Source: Planctomycetota bacterium (GTDB taxonomy: Bacteria; Planctomycetota; UBA1135; GCA-002686595). Taken from it: a stretch of DNA of 64,000 nt. Made by a program: the position numbers and the translations under genes. The notes below the pieces were generated by a model that saw nothing but the letters and a program-made list of their open reading frames with translations, made no database searches and had not been told where the DNA came from. Within the stretch, counting starts at the first letter, position 1. Each line of letters begins with the position of its first letter. Where the stretch lies: the NCBI GenBank assembly GCA_023150475.1, contig JAKLKU010000002.1, positions 62,001-126,000 of the forward strand, given 5' to 3'. Shown here piece by piece: positions 53,383-62,649 of the stretch.

Positions 53383-53535
53383 GCGCTGAGTTTTCGGCTC
53401 GGGGCACCGCTGACGCTGATCCGCGGTCGGGCTCGCCCCCGACGAGAGGCGCGGACCTCCCACGCACGGGACGCGCGCGCGCGTGGGCTCGGGCGCGCGC
53501 GAGGAAGGAGCCGAAAGGACGGCACGAGACGCGAC

Positions 53536-54276
53536 ATGGCGACTTGGGTCATCGGCGACATCCACGGTTGCGCGGACGAGCTCGCGGCGTTGATCGCCGC
53601 GATCGCGCCCGGACCGGAAGACGAACTCGTCAGCGTCGGCGACCTCTTCCATCGCGGTCCCGATCCACTCGGGACGCTCGCCTTGCTCGAGGAACACCGC
53701 GTGCGCTTCGTGCTCGGCAACCACGAGCACGTCGTGCTCTCGCGCCTAGGCCTCGCGCCCCTGCGCGTCGACGCTCGCGACCGCCAGGTCCGTGCTCCTC
53801 TGCCGAGCGCCCTCGACGACGAAGCACTCTTCGGCGACGGCGATCAACCTTGCCTCGTCGCTCCAGGCGACCGCGGACGCGTCGTCGAATTCCTCCAGAC
53901 TCACGCAGGCTTCTTCCTGCGTCGCAGCTCGCTCGCTCACGCCGCGCCGACTCGCGACGGACGCGAATGGTTCTGCGTCCACGCCGGCGTCTTGCCTGGC
54001 CTCGAGCTCGAGAAACACACGATCGAGGAATTGACGAGCTTGCGCCGCCTCGACGAGCCATCTCGCCCGTGGTGGTACGAGGTCTACGACGGCCCCGAAC
54101 TCGCGCTCTTCGGCCACACGCCCTCGCAGTTGCCACGCCGACGCCTCTCGCGAGGCCGCCTCGTCGCGCTGGGGCTCGACACGGGTTGCGTGTACGGCGG
54201 CCGCTTGACCGCGTACTCGCCGGAGCTCGATCGGTTCGTCAGCGTGCGCGCGGCACGGACGTGGGCCCGCGCCTGA
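53536..54276 (+). CDS. Calcineurin-like metallophosphoesterase (PrpA/ApaH-like)
   Basis: A 246-residue phosphoesterase with all signature blocks: GDIHGCADEL, VSVGDLFHRGPDP, LGNHEHV, a downstream His in CVHAG, and GHTP near the end. The build fits bacterial Ser/Thr protein phosphatases or ApaH-type dinucleotide hydrolases. Set in the exopolysaccharide locus, it could reverse the autokinase or act on a pathway intermediate; both ideas are inference. The ATG at 53536 lies 153 bases from the divergent glycosyltransferase. Confidence 0.85.
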   Translation: MATWVIGDIHGCADELAALIAAIAPGPEDELVSVGDLFHRGPDPLGTLALLEEHRVRFVLGNHEHVVLSRLGLAPLRVDARDRQVRAPLPSALDDEALFGDGDQPCLVAPGDRGRVVEFLQTHAGFFLRRSSLAHAAPTRDGREWFCVHAGVLPGLELEKHTIEELTSLRRLDEPSRPWWYEVYDGPELALFGHTPSQLPRRRLSRGRLVALGLDTGCVYGGRLTAYSPELDRFVSVRAARTWARA

Positions 54277-54313
54277 GCGCGGCGCGCCGAACGTTGGCAT
54301 CGAACGCAGACGC

Positions 54314-55039
54314 TCAGTCGAGCTGATCGTTCAGCACGAGCAAGGTCGCCGCCGAGCCGAGCGACGACGAGATGCCCGCGAGGATCGGGAGGACTTCGTC
54401 GCTGAACTTGCCGGCGCCGCTGCGGCGCACGAACAGGAAGTCGTCCGGACGCAACGCGATCAGGCCGTCCAAGTGCGGGGCTTCGCCATCGATCGTCTTC
54501 ACTTCGAGCGCGTCGGGTTTGCCGCGCAGGATCACGATCTGGTCGCGACGGGCGTGAGCAGAGAAGCCGCCGCCCAGGGCGAGCGCTTGGTAGACGTTCA
54601 GCGGCCGGTCGAGCACGTAGGCGCCCGGCTTCTGCACTTCGCCGTAGATGTAGACGCGTCGCGCGGCGTACTCGACGACCGAGAAATCGACGCGTGGATC
54701 CTGGACGTACGCGGCAATCGCGTCGCGGATCGTCGCACTCGCTTCCTGCACGCTCTTGCCGCCGATCTTGACGCAGCCGACGAGCGGCAGACTGACACAA
54801 CCGTCGTTGTCGACGCGGCTGCCGGTCGGTCCCGGTCCGATCGGTGTGCCGAGCTCCGGGTGGCCGTAGACCCCGACGCGCACGACGTCGTTCGGCCCGA
54901 GCGTCAGCTCGTCCCACACGAGTTCGCGCGCGAAGGTCGATTCCTTCGCCGTGTTCTCGGGCAGAGGCGGTGTCGAGAAACAGGAACTCGCCGCGAGCGC
55001 GGCGGCCAGGACGGGCAGCGTCTTCATCGCGCTCGTCAT
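54314..55039 (-). CDS. Polysaccharide export outer-membrane lipoprotein (Wza-like)
   Basis: A 241-residue lipoprotein with lipobox LAASSC (Cys near residue 24). The Poly_export domain includes LGPNDVVRVGVYGHPEL and CVSLPLVGCVKIGGKSVQEA, and a SLBB-type domain includes VYIYGEVQKPGAYVLDRPLN and LALGGGFSAHARRDQIVILR. A hydrophobic C-terminal helix (EVLPILAGISSSLGSAATLL) could form the outer-membrane pore as in Wza. ATGs at 55039 and 55027 are both possible. It partners with the Wzc-like protein for export. Confidence 0.92.
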   Translation of the reverse strand: MTSAMKTLPVLAAALAASSCFSTPPLPENTAKESTFARELVWDELTLGPNDVVRVGVYGHPELGTPIGPGPTGSRVDNDGCVSLPLVGCVKIGGKSVQEASATIRDAIAAYVQDPRVDFSVVEYAARRVYIYGEVQKPGAYVLDRPLNVYQALALGGGFSAHARRDQIVILRGKPDALEVKTIDGEAPHLDGLIALRPDDFLFVRRSGAGKFSDEVLPILAGISSSLGSAATLLVLNDQLD

Positions 55040-55101
55040 CGGCCGAGACGCCGAGCGGCTTGAAGCCCGCTGCGCCACGGGCGCCGCGACCGGGACGGGC
55101 C

Positions 55102-56097
55102 TCAGAAGTCGAAGCCCAGCGAGAACGCGAGGAACGGCGCGGAGTCGACCTCGGCCTCGGCGACGCCGGCGCCGCCCGAGGCGAGCGTGGAGAGCTCGCG
55201 CCAGAGATCGAAACCGGCGAAGAGCTCGAACGAGACGTTCTCCCCGCGGCGTTCCAGACCGAGCCCGGCGCGGATCGTCTCGTCGCGCAACACGCCCTGT
55301 GCGAGCGGCGAGTCGTCGTTCAGACGGAACTGGCGCAGCAGGTACTCTGCGCGAGCGAACGTGCGCCACGATTCGTTCCAATCGACGTTGGCCTGCACGC
55401 TCGTCCCGCGCGCTTCGAAGGACAGGCGTTCCGTCGCTTGCCATTCGAACCCCAGGAAAGGCCAGAGCCACGCGTCGTCCTCGAGGCGCGACTGAGCCGC
55501 GATGCCGAATTCGACCGCCGTGTCCGGCGAACGAGACCAGCGGAAGCCGCCGAGGCCGCCGACGGCGAGCGCTTCGCTCGCGTCCGCTTCGTCTTCGCCG
55601 CCGAGCGTCGCGGAGAGTCCCGCGAACCACCCGAGTCCATCGCCCTCTGTCCTGACGAGACCCGAAACGCGGGCTTCGTAGAGATCGTTGAACGGCTGCG
55701 ACGATCCGGGCACCAACGCCGTGCCCGGACCGAAGTCGTAGAAGTAGCCGTTGGTCTCGATCGAGAACGCCGCGAGACGTTCCTCGCCGAGCTCACGTCC
55801 GAACGTGACCGACCAACCGCCGGCTTGCGTCGCGACGTCACCGCCACCTTCGAGCGAACCGGAGCCGGTGACGAGTCCATGGGCGCGCGCTTCGACGAAC
55901 GTGCGTTCGTCGGGTTCGGCGGCCAGCGCGTCGAGCGACTCGAAGGAGCCGCCCGCTTTGGATTCGAGCCCCGCACCCCAGCGTCCCCAGTCCGAGGGCA
56001 GCGGCAACGGCCGGAACGCATTCTGGGCGTGTGCGAGCGCGCCGAAGGCGGGCAAAACGAGGACGAGCGCGATCGTCCGAGCGAAGGGTCGAGCCAT
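55102..56097 (-). CDS. Outer-membrane beta-barrel protein of the exopolysaccharide locus
   Basis: A 331-residue protein with a signal peptide (IALVLVLPAFGALAHAQ). Alternating hydrophobic strands with aromatic girdles run through it (for example FYDFGPGTALVPG, LGWFAGLSATLGG, WLWPFLGFEW) and it ends SLGFDF, the terminal-Phe signal for barrel insertion. The family is not recognised by name. It is directly upstream of the Wza-like gene on the same strand, so a role as an export or surface-anchoring barrel is reasonable. The ATG at 56097 is chosen for the leader. Confidence 0.72.
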   Translation of the reverse strand: MARPFARTIALVLVLPAFGALAHAQNAFRPLPLPSDWGRWGAGLESKAGGSFESLDALAAEPDERTFVEARAHGLVTGSGSLEGGGDVATQAGGWSVTFGRELGEERLAAFSIETNGYFYDFGPGTALVPGSSQPFNDLYEARVSGLVRTEGDGLGWFAGLSATLGGEDEADASEALAVGGLGGFRWSRSPDTAVEFGIAAQSRLEDDAWLWPFLGFEWQATERLSFEARGTSVQANVDWNESWRTFARAEYLLRQFRLNDDSPLAQGVLRDETIRAGLGLERRGENVSFELFAGFDLWRELSTLASGGAGVAEAEVDSAPFLAFSLGFDF

Positions 56098-56267
56098 GCG
56101 TGGTGCGACGAGCCGCGCCGCGGTGAGCCGCCGCCAGCGCTGCGAACGTCGCACTCGAACACTACCCCGACATCGAGCCGCGAGCGGCGCGAACTCTGTG
56201 CCGACCTTTAGCGAGATCCGGAATTCCGTTCCGCATCACGTTCTGCTTCCGTCGGCGGCGACGTTCG

Positions 56268-57047
56268 TTACCGCATCGTGGATGTCGAAGCGGAAGGCGA
56301 GGACTGTCCCACGCTACTCACGTACTCCCTCCACATCGACCCCCAAGCGCGCTCGACCGCCGAGTCCAGTGCGTCCTTGATCGGCGACAGGATCATGTCG
56401 AGCTGCGTGCTGCGTTTGGCGGTACTCGTCTCCGAGCTCGCGTCCTGAAGGGTTCGAACATACTGGAACCGTTGTTCCTCGGTCAGCACGTGGTTCTTCC
56501 GGCCACCACCGGTCGATGCGGCGAGATTCACGCCGCGGCGGACAGCAACGAGTTCGACCTCGCACTCGAAGCTGGCCCCTTTTGCCTGTTGGTCGACGAG
56601 TACGCGCATCGCGTAGTCGCCGAAGAAGCCGTCGGTTGCACCGACGATGTCGAGCTTGTTGACCACGACGTCGAAGCGGAGATCGGCCTTCTCTGCCGCC
56701 TCGGACTTGTTGTCGAACACGATGAACGCGCGGTCTTTGGTCGCCAAGGAGTAGACGCGCCGAGACACCTGGTCCGAAACGACACGTAGGAACTCGTCCA
56801 CCTCAGCGGCAGGGACTCCCTTGCTCTCGGCCTGACGACGCAACGTCGCCGCGAGATCCGGAGCAACCGTGACCTCTCGGACGTGGACGATCTGCGCACC
56901 ACCCAAAATCTCGCCGAGACTGGCCGGTAGCTGGCCAACGGCGTTGGGTTTGTCGAACCCACCGTCTCGACGAACAACGCACGCGGTCGCACCGAGTGAC
57001 AACGACGCGAAGAGGAACAAACGAGCTGCGCGAGCAAGCGAATTCAA
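56268..57047 (-). CDS. Lipoprotein of unknown function
   Basis: A 259-residue protein with leader LFLFASLSLGATAC and lipobox LGATAC (Cys about 23). The start is a TTG at 57047, decided by GGAGGGA five to six bases upstream; an in-frame TTG at 57068 lacks one. The middle reads as a mixed alpha/beta domain (LPASLGEILGGAQIVHVREV, LRFDVVVNKLDIVGATDGFF) that I cannot name. Base composition is visibly less GC-rich than its neighbours, possibly a later arrival. It precedes no obvious partner. Confidence 0.68.
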   Translation of the reverse strand: MNSLARAARLFLFASLSLGATACVVRRDGGFDKPNAVGQLPASLGEILGGAQIVHVREVTVAPDLAATLRRQAESKGVPAAEVDEFLRVVSDQVSRRVYSLATKDRAFIVFDNKSEAAEKADLRFDVVVNKLDIVGATDGFFGDYAMRVLVDQQAKGASFECEVELVAVRRGVNLAASTGGGRKNHVLTEEQRFQYVRTLQDASSETSTAKRSTQLDMILSPIKDALDSAVERAWGSMWREYVSSVGQSSPSASTSTMR

Positions 57048-57405
57048 GTGGACTCCCTCCAGTGACAACTCACCAAGAAGACCGAACGAGTAGGCACCCA
57101 GATGGACTCAGGGCCCGGGAAGCTGGGGGGAGAGACTCGCGCCGTCGCACAGTCCTGTCAATTCTCGGGCGTGTCGCTTCCCATCGTTAGGATGCGATCG
57201 TCAACACGTCGACGCAGTCGACTGGACGTACCCGGCAAAGAGAGCACCGGAGTTCGCCGCGGTCGGTCACGGCATCGGCGGCGAACCCCGCAACCGACGT
57301 CGCGACCTCGCAGAATTCCGGCAGTAATTCACGAGCTGACAGGCACGACTGCGAGTCAACGCACCCGGAGGCAGGAACGATGCCGCAATCGACTGTCTGT
57401 CGCCG
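57048..57405. other. Intergenic region, no gene seen
   Basis: 358 bases between the lipoprotein start and the end of the NtrC-like regulator gene, both on the minus strand. It is less GC-rich than most of the window, and short frames here are not coding-like. It must hold the lipoprotein promoter; no terminator hairpin with a T-tract is evident. Confidence 0.4.
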
Positions 57406-59385
57406 CTACGTGATGCCGAAGCGCTTGAGCTTGCGGTAGAGCGTGCTCTTGCCGACCTTCAGCAGCCTCGCCGCAGCCAGCTTGTCGTCGCCGGTCTGGT
57501 TGAGCGCACGCAGCAAACACTTCTTCTCGTAGAGATCCAGGCTGATCTCGTCTTCGTCCCCGATGTCCCAGGGATGCAGGGTCTTGTGCGCCGGCGAAGA
57601 GTTGTAGGTCGGCACGCCGGAAGTCGCCGGCAGGATCACGCCGGAGGGCAGCGTGCCGCCGATCGACGGGCGCTCGGCGCGCGGGCGCGGCTCGAGCACC
57701 GCGTCCGGGAGCTTGCGGTGCGGATCGCGGAGCAACGCGGGCAAGTGCGCAACTTCGACGATGGCGCCTTGAGCCGCCGCGATCGCGCGCTCCATCGTCG
57801 TCTCGAGTTCGCGGACGTTGCCGGGCCAGTGGTGGTTCTCGAGCACCATCAGCGCGTCGTCGGAGACTTCCATGTCGTTGCGCGCGGCGGCGAATCGCTC
57901 GAGGAAGTGCTGCGCGAGCGCCGGGATGTCTTCACGACGATCGCGCAACGGCGCGACGAGGATCGTGCGGCGCGCGACGGCTTCGAGCAGCTCGGGCAGG
58001 AACTGACCTTGGGTCGCGAGACGGCCAAGATCGACTTCCGTGCCGAGCACGAAGCGCGCATCGCAGCGTTCGATGCGCTCGGAACCGACGCGTTGGACCT
58101 CGCCGTCGCGGATCGCGCGCAGGAGCTTCCGTTGGAGCTCGAGCGGTAGGAGATCGATCTCGGACAGGTAGACGGTCCCGTGCACGGCCTGTTGGATCAG
58201 GCCGGGCCGATCGTTGAGCGCTTCAGGTGTCGCGCCGCGGACGTGGCCGAAGAGCTCGCTGTCGAGATTGGCCGCGGACAACGCGGCGCAAGAGATCGGC
58301 AGGAACGGTCCGGTCAACGAACCGGAGAAGTGCAGCGACCGCGCGAGGTGCTGTTTGCCGACGCCCGGTTCGCCGACGATGAGCACCGGCTCGCTCGAGT
58401 GCGAGAACTCGCTGACCGCGGAGCGAGCGGCGCGCATCGAGAAGGAGTTGCCCTTCACGCTCGCGGCGCCGAACGCGCGGCGGCCGGCCTCGATCAGCAC
58501 GCCGACTTCGGGGCGCGGAATCGTGTACTCGAGCAGCTTCAGGAGCTCGTTGGCGACCCGCCGTTTGCCCGAATCGAGCAGGATCACGACGCGCAGGCCC
58601 GGATCGCGCTCGCCGGGATTCGCGACGAGCGGCACGACCGACGCGCTCAGCGAACGACCCGTGCGCGTGCCGGTCGGACGCACGTCGAACCGGTAGCCTT
58701 CGCGGCTCTCGGTGTGCGCGTCGCGCACGAACGCCTCGAGTCGCGTGTTCGGCGCGAGGCGGCCGAGGTTCTTGCCCTCGATCGAAGCGCCGAGGAGTTC
58801 GCGCGCTCCGCGGTCCGCACAGCGAACGATGCCGTCCGCGTCGACGAGCATCACGCCGTCGGGCTTGCTCGCGGCGAGTTCACGACCGACGAGCGCGTGC
58901 TCGCCGGTCTCGGCGCGCGCGACTTCCCGATCGTTCTCGTGTTGGCGCTCCTCCGTGCGGCGGCGCGCTTCGGCTTCGGCGGCGCGCAACTGTCGCGCGA
59001 ACTCGTCGAATTGGCCCTTGAGCCGCAAGACGGTGCGCAAGACGTCCTCGAAGAGCACCATCTCGGACTTCTGCAGGACGTACTCGGCGCCTGCTTCGAA
59101 GGCCTGGTGCGCGTCTTCGCGAGTGGCGCCCGATCGCGCGATCATCACGACCGGCGTCATCACGCACTGCGGGATCTGCTTGATCCGGCGGCACACTTCC
59201 ACGCCCGAGATTCCGGCGCCGAGTGCGACCTCGACCAAGATCACGTCGAACGCGCTCTCTCGCGCTTCGAGCAGCCCCTTGGCGCCGTTTTCGGCGAGGA
59301 CGACTTCGTGACCGAGATCCTTGAGACGGTTCTGTAGGACGAGCCGCGCGGCGGCCTCGTCATCGACCAACAGAATTCGGCTCAC
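57406..59385 (-). CDS. NtrC-like response regulator with altered phosphorylation site and degenerate AAA+ motifs
   Basis: A 659-residue protein. The receiver domain (about 1-120) has ILLVDDE but Glu52 in DVILVEVALG where Asp is normally phosphorylated. A coiled coil and a PAS-like region (about 170-270) follow. The AAA+ domain (about 330-560) keeps Walker A GEPGVGKQ, but Walker B reads TVYLSEIDLL (Ser for Asp) and the sigma-54 GAFTGA loop reads GATPEA. The Fis-type helix-turn-helix is intact (LAAARLLKVGKSTLYRKLKR). The GTG at 59385 has GGAGGA upstream. It probably regulates without sigma-54 contact and without phosphorylation; targets unknown. Confidence 0.85.
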   Translation of the reverse strand: MSRILLVDDEAAARLVLQNRLKDLGHEVVLAENGAKGLLEARESAFDVILVEVALGAGISGVEVCRRIKQIPQCVMTPVVMIARSGATREDAHQAFEAGAEYVLQKSEMVLFEDVLRTVLRLKGQFDEFARQLRAAEAEARRRTEERQHENDREVARAETGEHALVGRELAASKPDGVMLVDADGIVRCADRGARELLGASIEGKNLGRLAPNTRLEAFVRDAHTESREGYRFDVRPTGTRTGRSLSASVVPLVANPGERDPGLRVVILLDSGKRRVANELLKLLEYTIPRPEVGVLIEAGRRAFGAASVKGNSFSMRAARSAVSEFSHSSEPVLIVGEPGVGKQHLARSLHFSGSLTGPFLPISCAALSAANLDSELFGHVRGATPEALNDRPGLIQQAVHGTVYLSEIDLLPLELQRKLLRAIRDGEVQRVGSERIERCDARFVLGTEVDLGRLATQGQFLPELLEAVARRTILVAPLRDRREDIPALAQHFLERFAAARNDMEVSDDALMVLENHHWPGNVRELETTMERAIAAAQGAIVEVAHLPALLRDPHRKLPDAVLEPRPRAERPSIGGTLPSGVILPATSGVPTYNSSPAHKTLHPWDIGDEDEISLDLYEKKCLLRALNQTGDDKLAAARLLKVGKSTLYRKLKRFGIT

Positions 59386-59562
59386 AGCTCTCCTCCAACG
59401 TCGGTTGTGTCGAGCGCGGGGGCTCGAGACCGTCGCTTGCGTAGCGTCCCCTCGCGTTCGCGCACGACCGACGAAGCGCCGTTTCCAGCGCTCCGTCTTC
59501 CCAAAGCCTAGTGCGGCGCGCATTCTCCGCAAGGACGTGCTTCGCACCAAAATGAGCGCGGA

Positions 59563-60858
59563 ATGACCGAATCGCGGCCGAACGACGAGCTCCAGCTCTT
59601 CGATCCGCGCGTCGAGTCGACGCTCGAACGGCTCGGCGTCGAGCTCGCGAGCCTCGATTCGCTGAAGCGTGTCGAACGCTTGAAGCGCGAGCTCTCGGTC
59701 GACCTCGCGCGCGCCGCGACCGGATTGCTGGAGCTCCGCCTCCGGGCGAAGCGCAAGTTCGAGGAGCCCGACCGCGCATGGTTGACGCGCAAAGGGCTCG
59801 AACAGGCGACGCCGCTCGCCGTCGCCCGCGATCGAGCCCGCCAGATCGCCGCCTTCGATGACGATTCGGTCGTCCACGACGCGACGTGTGGCCTCGGTGC
59901 CGATGCACTTGCACTCGTGCGCGCCGGCGTCGCCGTGATCGCCTCCGACCTCGACGCGACGACCACGCGGTGTGCCGCTCGCAATCTGGCGGGTGGCATG
60001 GGTCGCAGCCTCGTCGTGCAAGCCGACGCGCTGCACCCCACTTCGCGCGCACCGTACCTGTTGCTCGATCCCGACCGTCGGCCGGCCGGCGAACGTGTGC
60101 GTTCCGCCGAACGGATGATGCCGACGTTCGCTCAGGCGCTCGCGCTTGCGGCCGAACGGCGAGGCGCGTGCATCAAGCTACCGCCGGGGTTCGAGCTCGG
60201 CCTCCGAGAGCTCGACGCGCTCGGTTCGAAGTCGTGGCGGGCGAGTTGGTCGAGCTCGCGTGGCGAGGTCGTCGAACTCGCGCTCTGGCTCGGCGAGTGG
60301 GCCGACTCGGACGCAGGCACCCACGAAGCGCGGATCGTCGGCGCGTCCGCGGACTCCGCGACGCTCGTGCGCCGTCTCGGTTCGAGCGCGGCGGCTCGAC
60401 GCGAAGTCGAACCGTGGACCGACGCCGACCTCGCGCTCCAAGCCTGGCTCGTCGAACCCGACGGCGCAGCGATCCGTGCCGGCTTGGTCGGCGAGCTCGC
60501 GCGTGACTTCGGCTTGCGGCCGGTCGGCCCGGAGATCGCCTACCTCGCCGGCCCGAGACCACCTGACTCGCCGTGGTACACGGCGTGGCCGATCATCGAG
60601 GGCTGCCAGGCCGACCCGCGACGCGTACGAGAGCTGCTCCTTCGCCACGACGTCGGAGCGGTCCATGTGCGCAAGCGCGGCCACCCCGACACCGCAGAGA
60701 TCCTGGCGCGACGCTTCGCCGGTCGGGGTAGGCGACCGGGCCACTTGGCGGTCGCTCGGACGCTCGCCGGTCACCGCGCGTTCCTATTGGGGGATGCTCC
60801 GGAGCGGGTGCGACTGGTGGGCGATGAGGGATTCGAACCCCCGGCTTCCTCCTTGTAA
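59563..60858 (+). CDS. Class I SAM-dependent methyltransferase with THUMP-like C-terminal domain
   Basis: A 431-residue protein. The SAM-binding fold starts with VVHDATCGLGADALALVRAG (about 104-123) and has acidic VIASDLDATTT next. A THUMP-like domain covers about 330-415 (GPEIAYLAGPRPPDSPWY, VGAVHVRKRGHPDTAEIL). Such proteins are probably RNA methyltransferases, with target unknown. The last 14 codons (GDEGFEPPASSL and the preceding residues) are the antisense of the tRNA-Val gene, so the true conserved protein ends just before it. It is divergent from the regulator gene. Confidence 0.82.
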   Translation: MTESRPNDELQLFDPRVESTLERLGVELASLDSLKRVERLKRELSVDLARAATGLLELRLRAKRKFEEPDRAWLTRKGLEQATPLAVARDRARQIAAFDDDSVVHDATCGLGADALALVRAGVAVIASDLDATTTRCAARNLAGGMGRSLVVQADALHPTSRAPYLLLDPDRRPAGERVRSAERMMPTFAQALALAAERRGACIKLPPGFELGLRELDALGSKSWRASWSSSRGEVVELALWLGEWADSDAGTHEARIVGASADSATLVRRLGSSAAARREVEPWTDADLALQAWLVEPDGAAIRAGLVGELARDFGLRPVGPEIAYLAGPRPPDSPWYTAWPIIEGCQADPRRVRELLLRHDVGAVHVRKRGHPDTAEILARRFAGRGRRPGHLAVARTLAGHRAFLLGDAPERVRLVGDEGFEPPASSL

Positions 60859-60890
60859 GGGAGGCACTCTAGCCGCTGAGTTAATCGCCC
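60815..60890 (-). tRNA. tRNA-Val (anticodon UAC)
   Basis: Read on the minus strand, GGGCGAT pairs with ATCGCCC as the acceptor stem, and the anticodon arm is CCTCC-CTTACAA-GGAGG, giving anticodon TAC (reads GUA, Val). The T arm with GGTTCGAAT is standard. The discriminator is A and the CCA end is encoded (60817-60815). Without CCA the gene is 60818-60890. It overlaps the last 44 bases of the methyltransferase frame on the opposite strand. Confidence 0.96.
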
Positions 60891-61042
60891 CCGCTGTGCG
60901 GCGGTCGCGCCAACGGTATCCTGCTTCGCTCGCTGCCTCCATCCGGGTCCGACTTCTGCCGAAAGAGGACCCCTCCGAAGCCCCGACGGACCCTTCCCAG
61001 CGGGCTTCGAGCTGACCCACACCCCCCCCTCAGGATTCCCCA

Positions 61043-62344
61043 ATGCGCATCGCAGTCATCGGAACCGGCTACGTCGGCCTGGTCGCCGGAACCTGCTTCG
61101 CCGAGAGCGGCAACAACGTCGTCTGCCTCGACATCGACCAGGAGAAGATCAGGAAGCTCAAGGAGGGGGTCGTTCCGATCTACGAACCCGGCCTCGAGGA
61201 GCTCTTGAAGCGCAACGTCCGCGACGGCCGTCTGACCTTCACGACGAGCTATGCGGAAGCGATTCCGAACGCCCAGGTCGCGTTCATCGCCGTCGGCACG
61301 CCCCCGGGCGAAGACGGCAGCGCGGACCTGCAGTACGTGCTCGCTGCCGCCCGCGAAGTCGCCCGCAACATGACCGGGTACATGGTGATCGTCGACAAGT
61401 CGACGGTCCCGGTCGGCACGGCCCGCAAGGTCACCGCGGCGATGAAGGAAGTCGCCAAACACCCCTTCGACGTCGTGTCGAACCCCGAGTTCCTGAAGGA
61501 AGGCGCGGCGATCGACGACTTCATGAAGCCCGATCGCGTCGTGATCGGCGCCAACTCGACGCGCGCCCAAGAAGTGATGGAAGAGCTCTACGGGCCTTTC
61601 GTCCGCACCGGCAAGCCGATCCTGACGATGGACATCGAGTCGGCCGAGCTCACCAAGTACGCGGCGAACGCGATGCTCGCAACCCGGATCTCGTTCATGA
61701 ACGAGATCGCCAACATCTGCAACCGCGTCGGCGCGAACGTCGACATGGTGCGCAAGGGCATCGGTTCGGACGAACGCATCGGCTCGCGCTTCCTCTTCGC
61801 GGGCGTCGGCTACGGCGGCTCGTGCTTCCCGAAGGACGTCAAGGCGGTGATCAAGACCGCGGAAGAGCACGACTACGACTTCAAGATCCTGAAGGCGGTC
61901 GAAGCGGTCAACGAACGCCAGAAGGGCGTGCTCTTCGAGATGGTGAAGAAGCACTTCAAGGGCGACTTGAAGGGCAAGAAGTTCGCCGTCTGGGGGCTCG
62001 CCTTCAAGCCCAACACCGACGACATGCGCGAAGCGCCGGCCGTCGTGATCATCGAAGCGCTGCTCGCGGCCGGCGCGAAAGTCGCCGCGTGCGATCCCGA
62101 GGCGATCGAGGAGTGCAAGAAGCGCCACCTCGGCGACCGCATCGAGTACTCGAAGCGCCCGATGGACGTGCTCTCCGGCGCGGACGCGCTCCTCGTCGTC
62201 ACCGAGTGGAACGAGTTCCGTCGGCCGGACTTCGATCAGATCAAGTCGCAGCTCAAGCACCCGGTGATCTTCGACGGCCGCAACATCTATCCGCGCAAGA
62301 CCGTCGAGAAGCTCGGCTTCACCTACTACGGCATCGGCTGCTGA
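61043..62344 (+). CDS. ugd: UDP-glucose 6-dehydrogenase
   Basis: A 433-residue enzyme oxidising UDP-glucose to UDP-glucuronate with two NAD+. It has the Rossmann motif IGTGYVGLVAGTCFAE (about 5-20), STVPVGTARK, NPEFLKEGAAI, the substrate helix with Lys in ELTKYAANAML, the catalytic Cys in GYGGSCFPKD (about 262) and the C-terminal domain GLAFKPNTDDMREAP. UDP-glucuronate is a usual precursor for acidic exopolysaccharides, linking this gene to the locus at 35-56 kb. Its 152-base upstream gap holds the promoters for this gene and for tRNA-Val. Confidence 0.97.
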   Translation: MRIAVIGTGYVGLVAGTCFAESGNNVVCLDIDQEKIRKLKEGVVPIYEPGLEELLKRNVRDGRLTFTTSYAEAIPNAQVAFIAVGTPPGEDGSADLQYVLAAAREVARNMTGYMVIVDKSTVPVGTARKVTAAMKEVAKHPFDVVSNPEFLKEGAAIDDFMKPDRVVIGANSTRAQEVMEELYGPFVRTGKPILTMDIESAELTKYAANAMLATRISFMNEIANICNRVGANVDMVRKGIGSDERIGSRFLFAGVGYGGSCFPKDVKAVIKTAEEHDYDFKILKAVEAVNERQKGVLFEMVKKHFKGDLKGKKFAVWGLAFKPNTDDMREAPAVVIIEALLAAGAKVAACDPEAIEECKKRHLGDRIEYSKRPMDVLSGADALLVVTEWNEFRRPDFDQIKSQLKHPVIFDGRNIYPRKTVEKLGFTYYGIGC

Positions 62345-62544
62345 GTTCGGCCCCCATTTGGCGCATCCGAGCCCGATCACGGGTCGGAGAGGCGCAACGA
62401 CGAGCGAGGCGGCTGCGGCCGCCTCGCGGCATTTCGGGCCGGCTCTCTTGGGCCAGCGCTCTCGGGCGCAGCCTTGCGGCGCGCGAGGCTCGACGCGTGG
62501 TCACTGCGCACGCAGTCGCGAAAGCCGGCGCGTGCGCGGGGCGT

Positions 62545-62605
62545 GTTGCGCGGGGCGCACGGCGCGCAGCGCGTTGAGCACGGCGCAGCGCGTTGCGCGG
62601 GGCGC
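62545..62605. repeat. Short direct repeats
   Basis: GTTGCGCGGGGCGC occurs at 62545-62558 and again at 62592-62605 (47 bases apart), and GCGCAGCGCGTTG at 62564-62576 and 62583-62595 (19 apart). They look like remnants of slippage duplication in GC-rich spacer DNA. Confidence 0.6.
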
Positions 62606-62649
62606 GTCGCGAGCGCGCGACGGCGTGCGACTCGCCTCGTCAACGACAA

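Noticed and set aside
60784-61043. Small minus-strand frames containing LPPLQGGSRGFESL-like peptides
   Set aside because: These are translations of the tRNA-Val gene, a well-known false protein signature.
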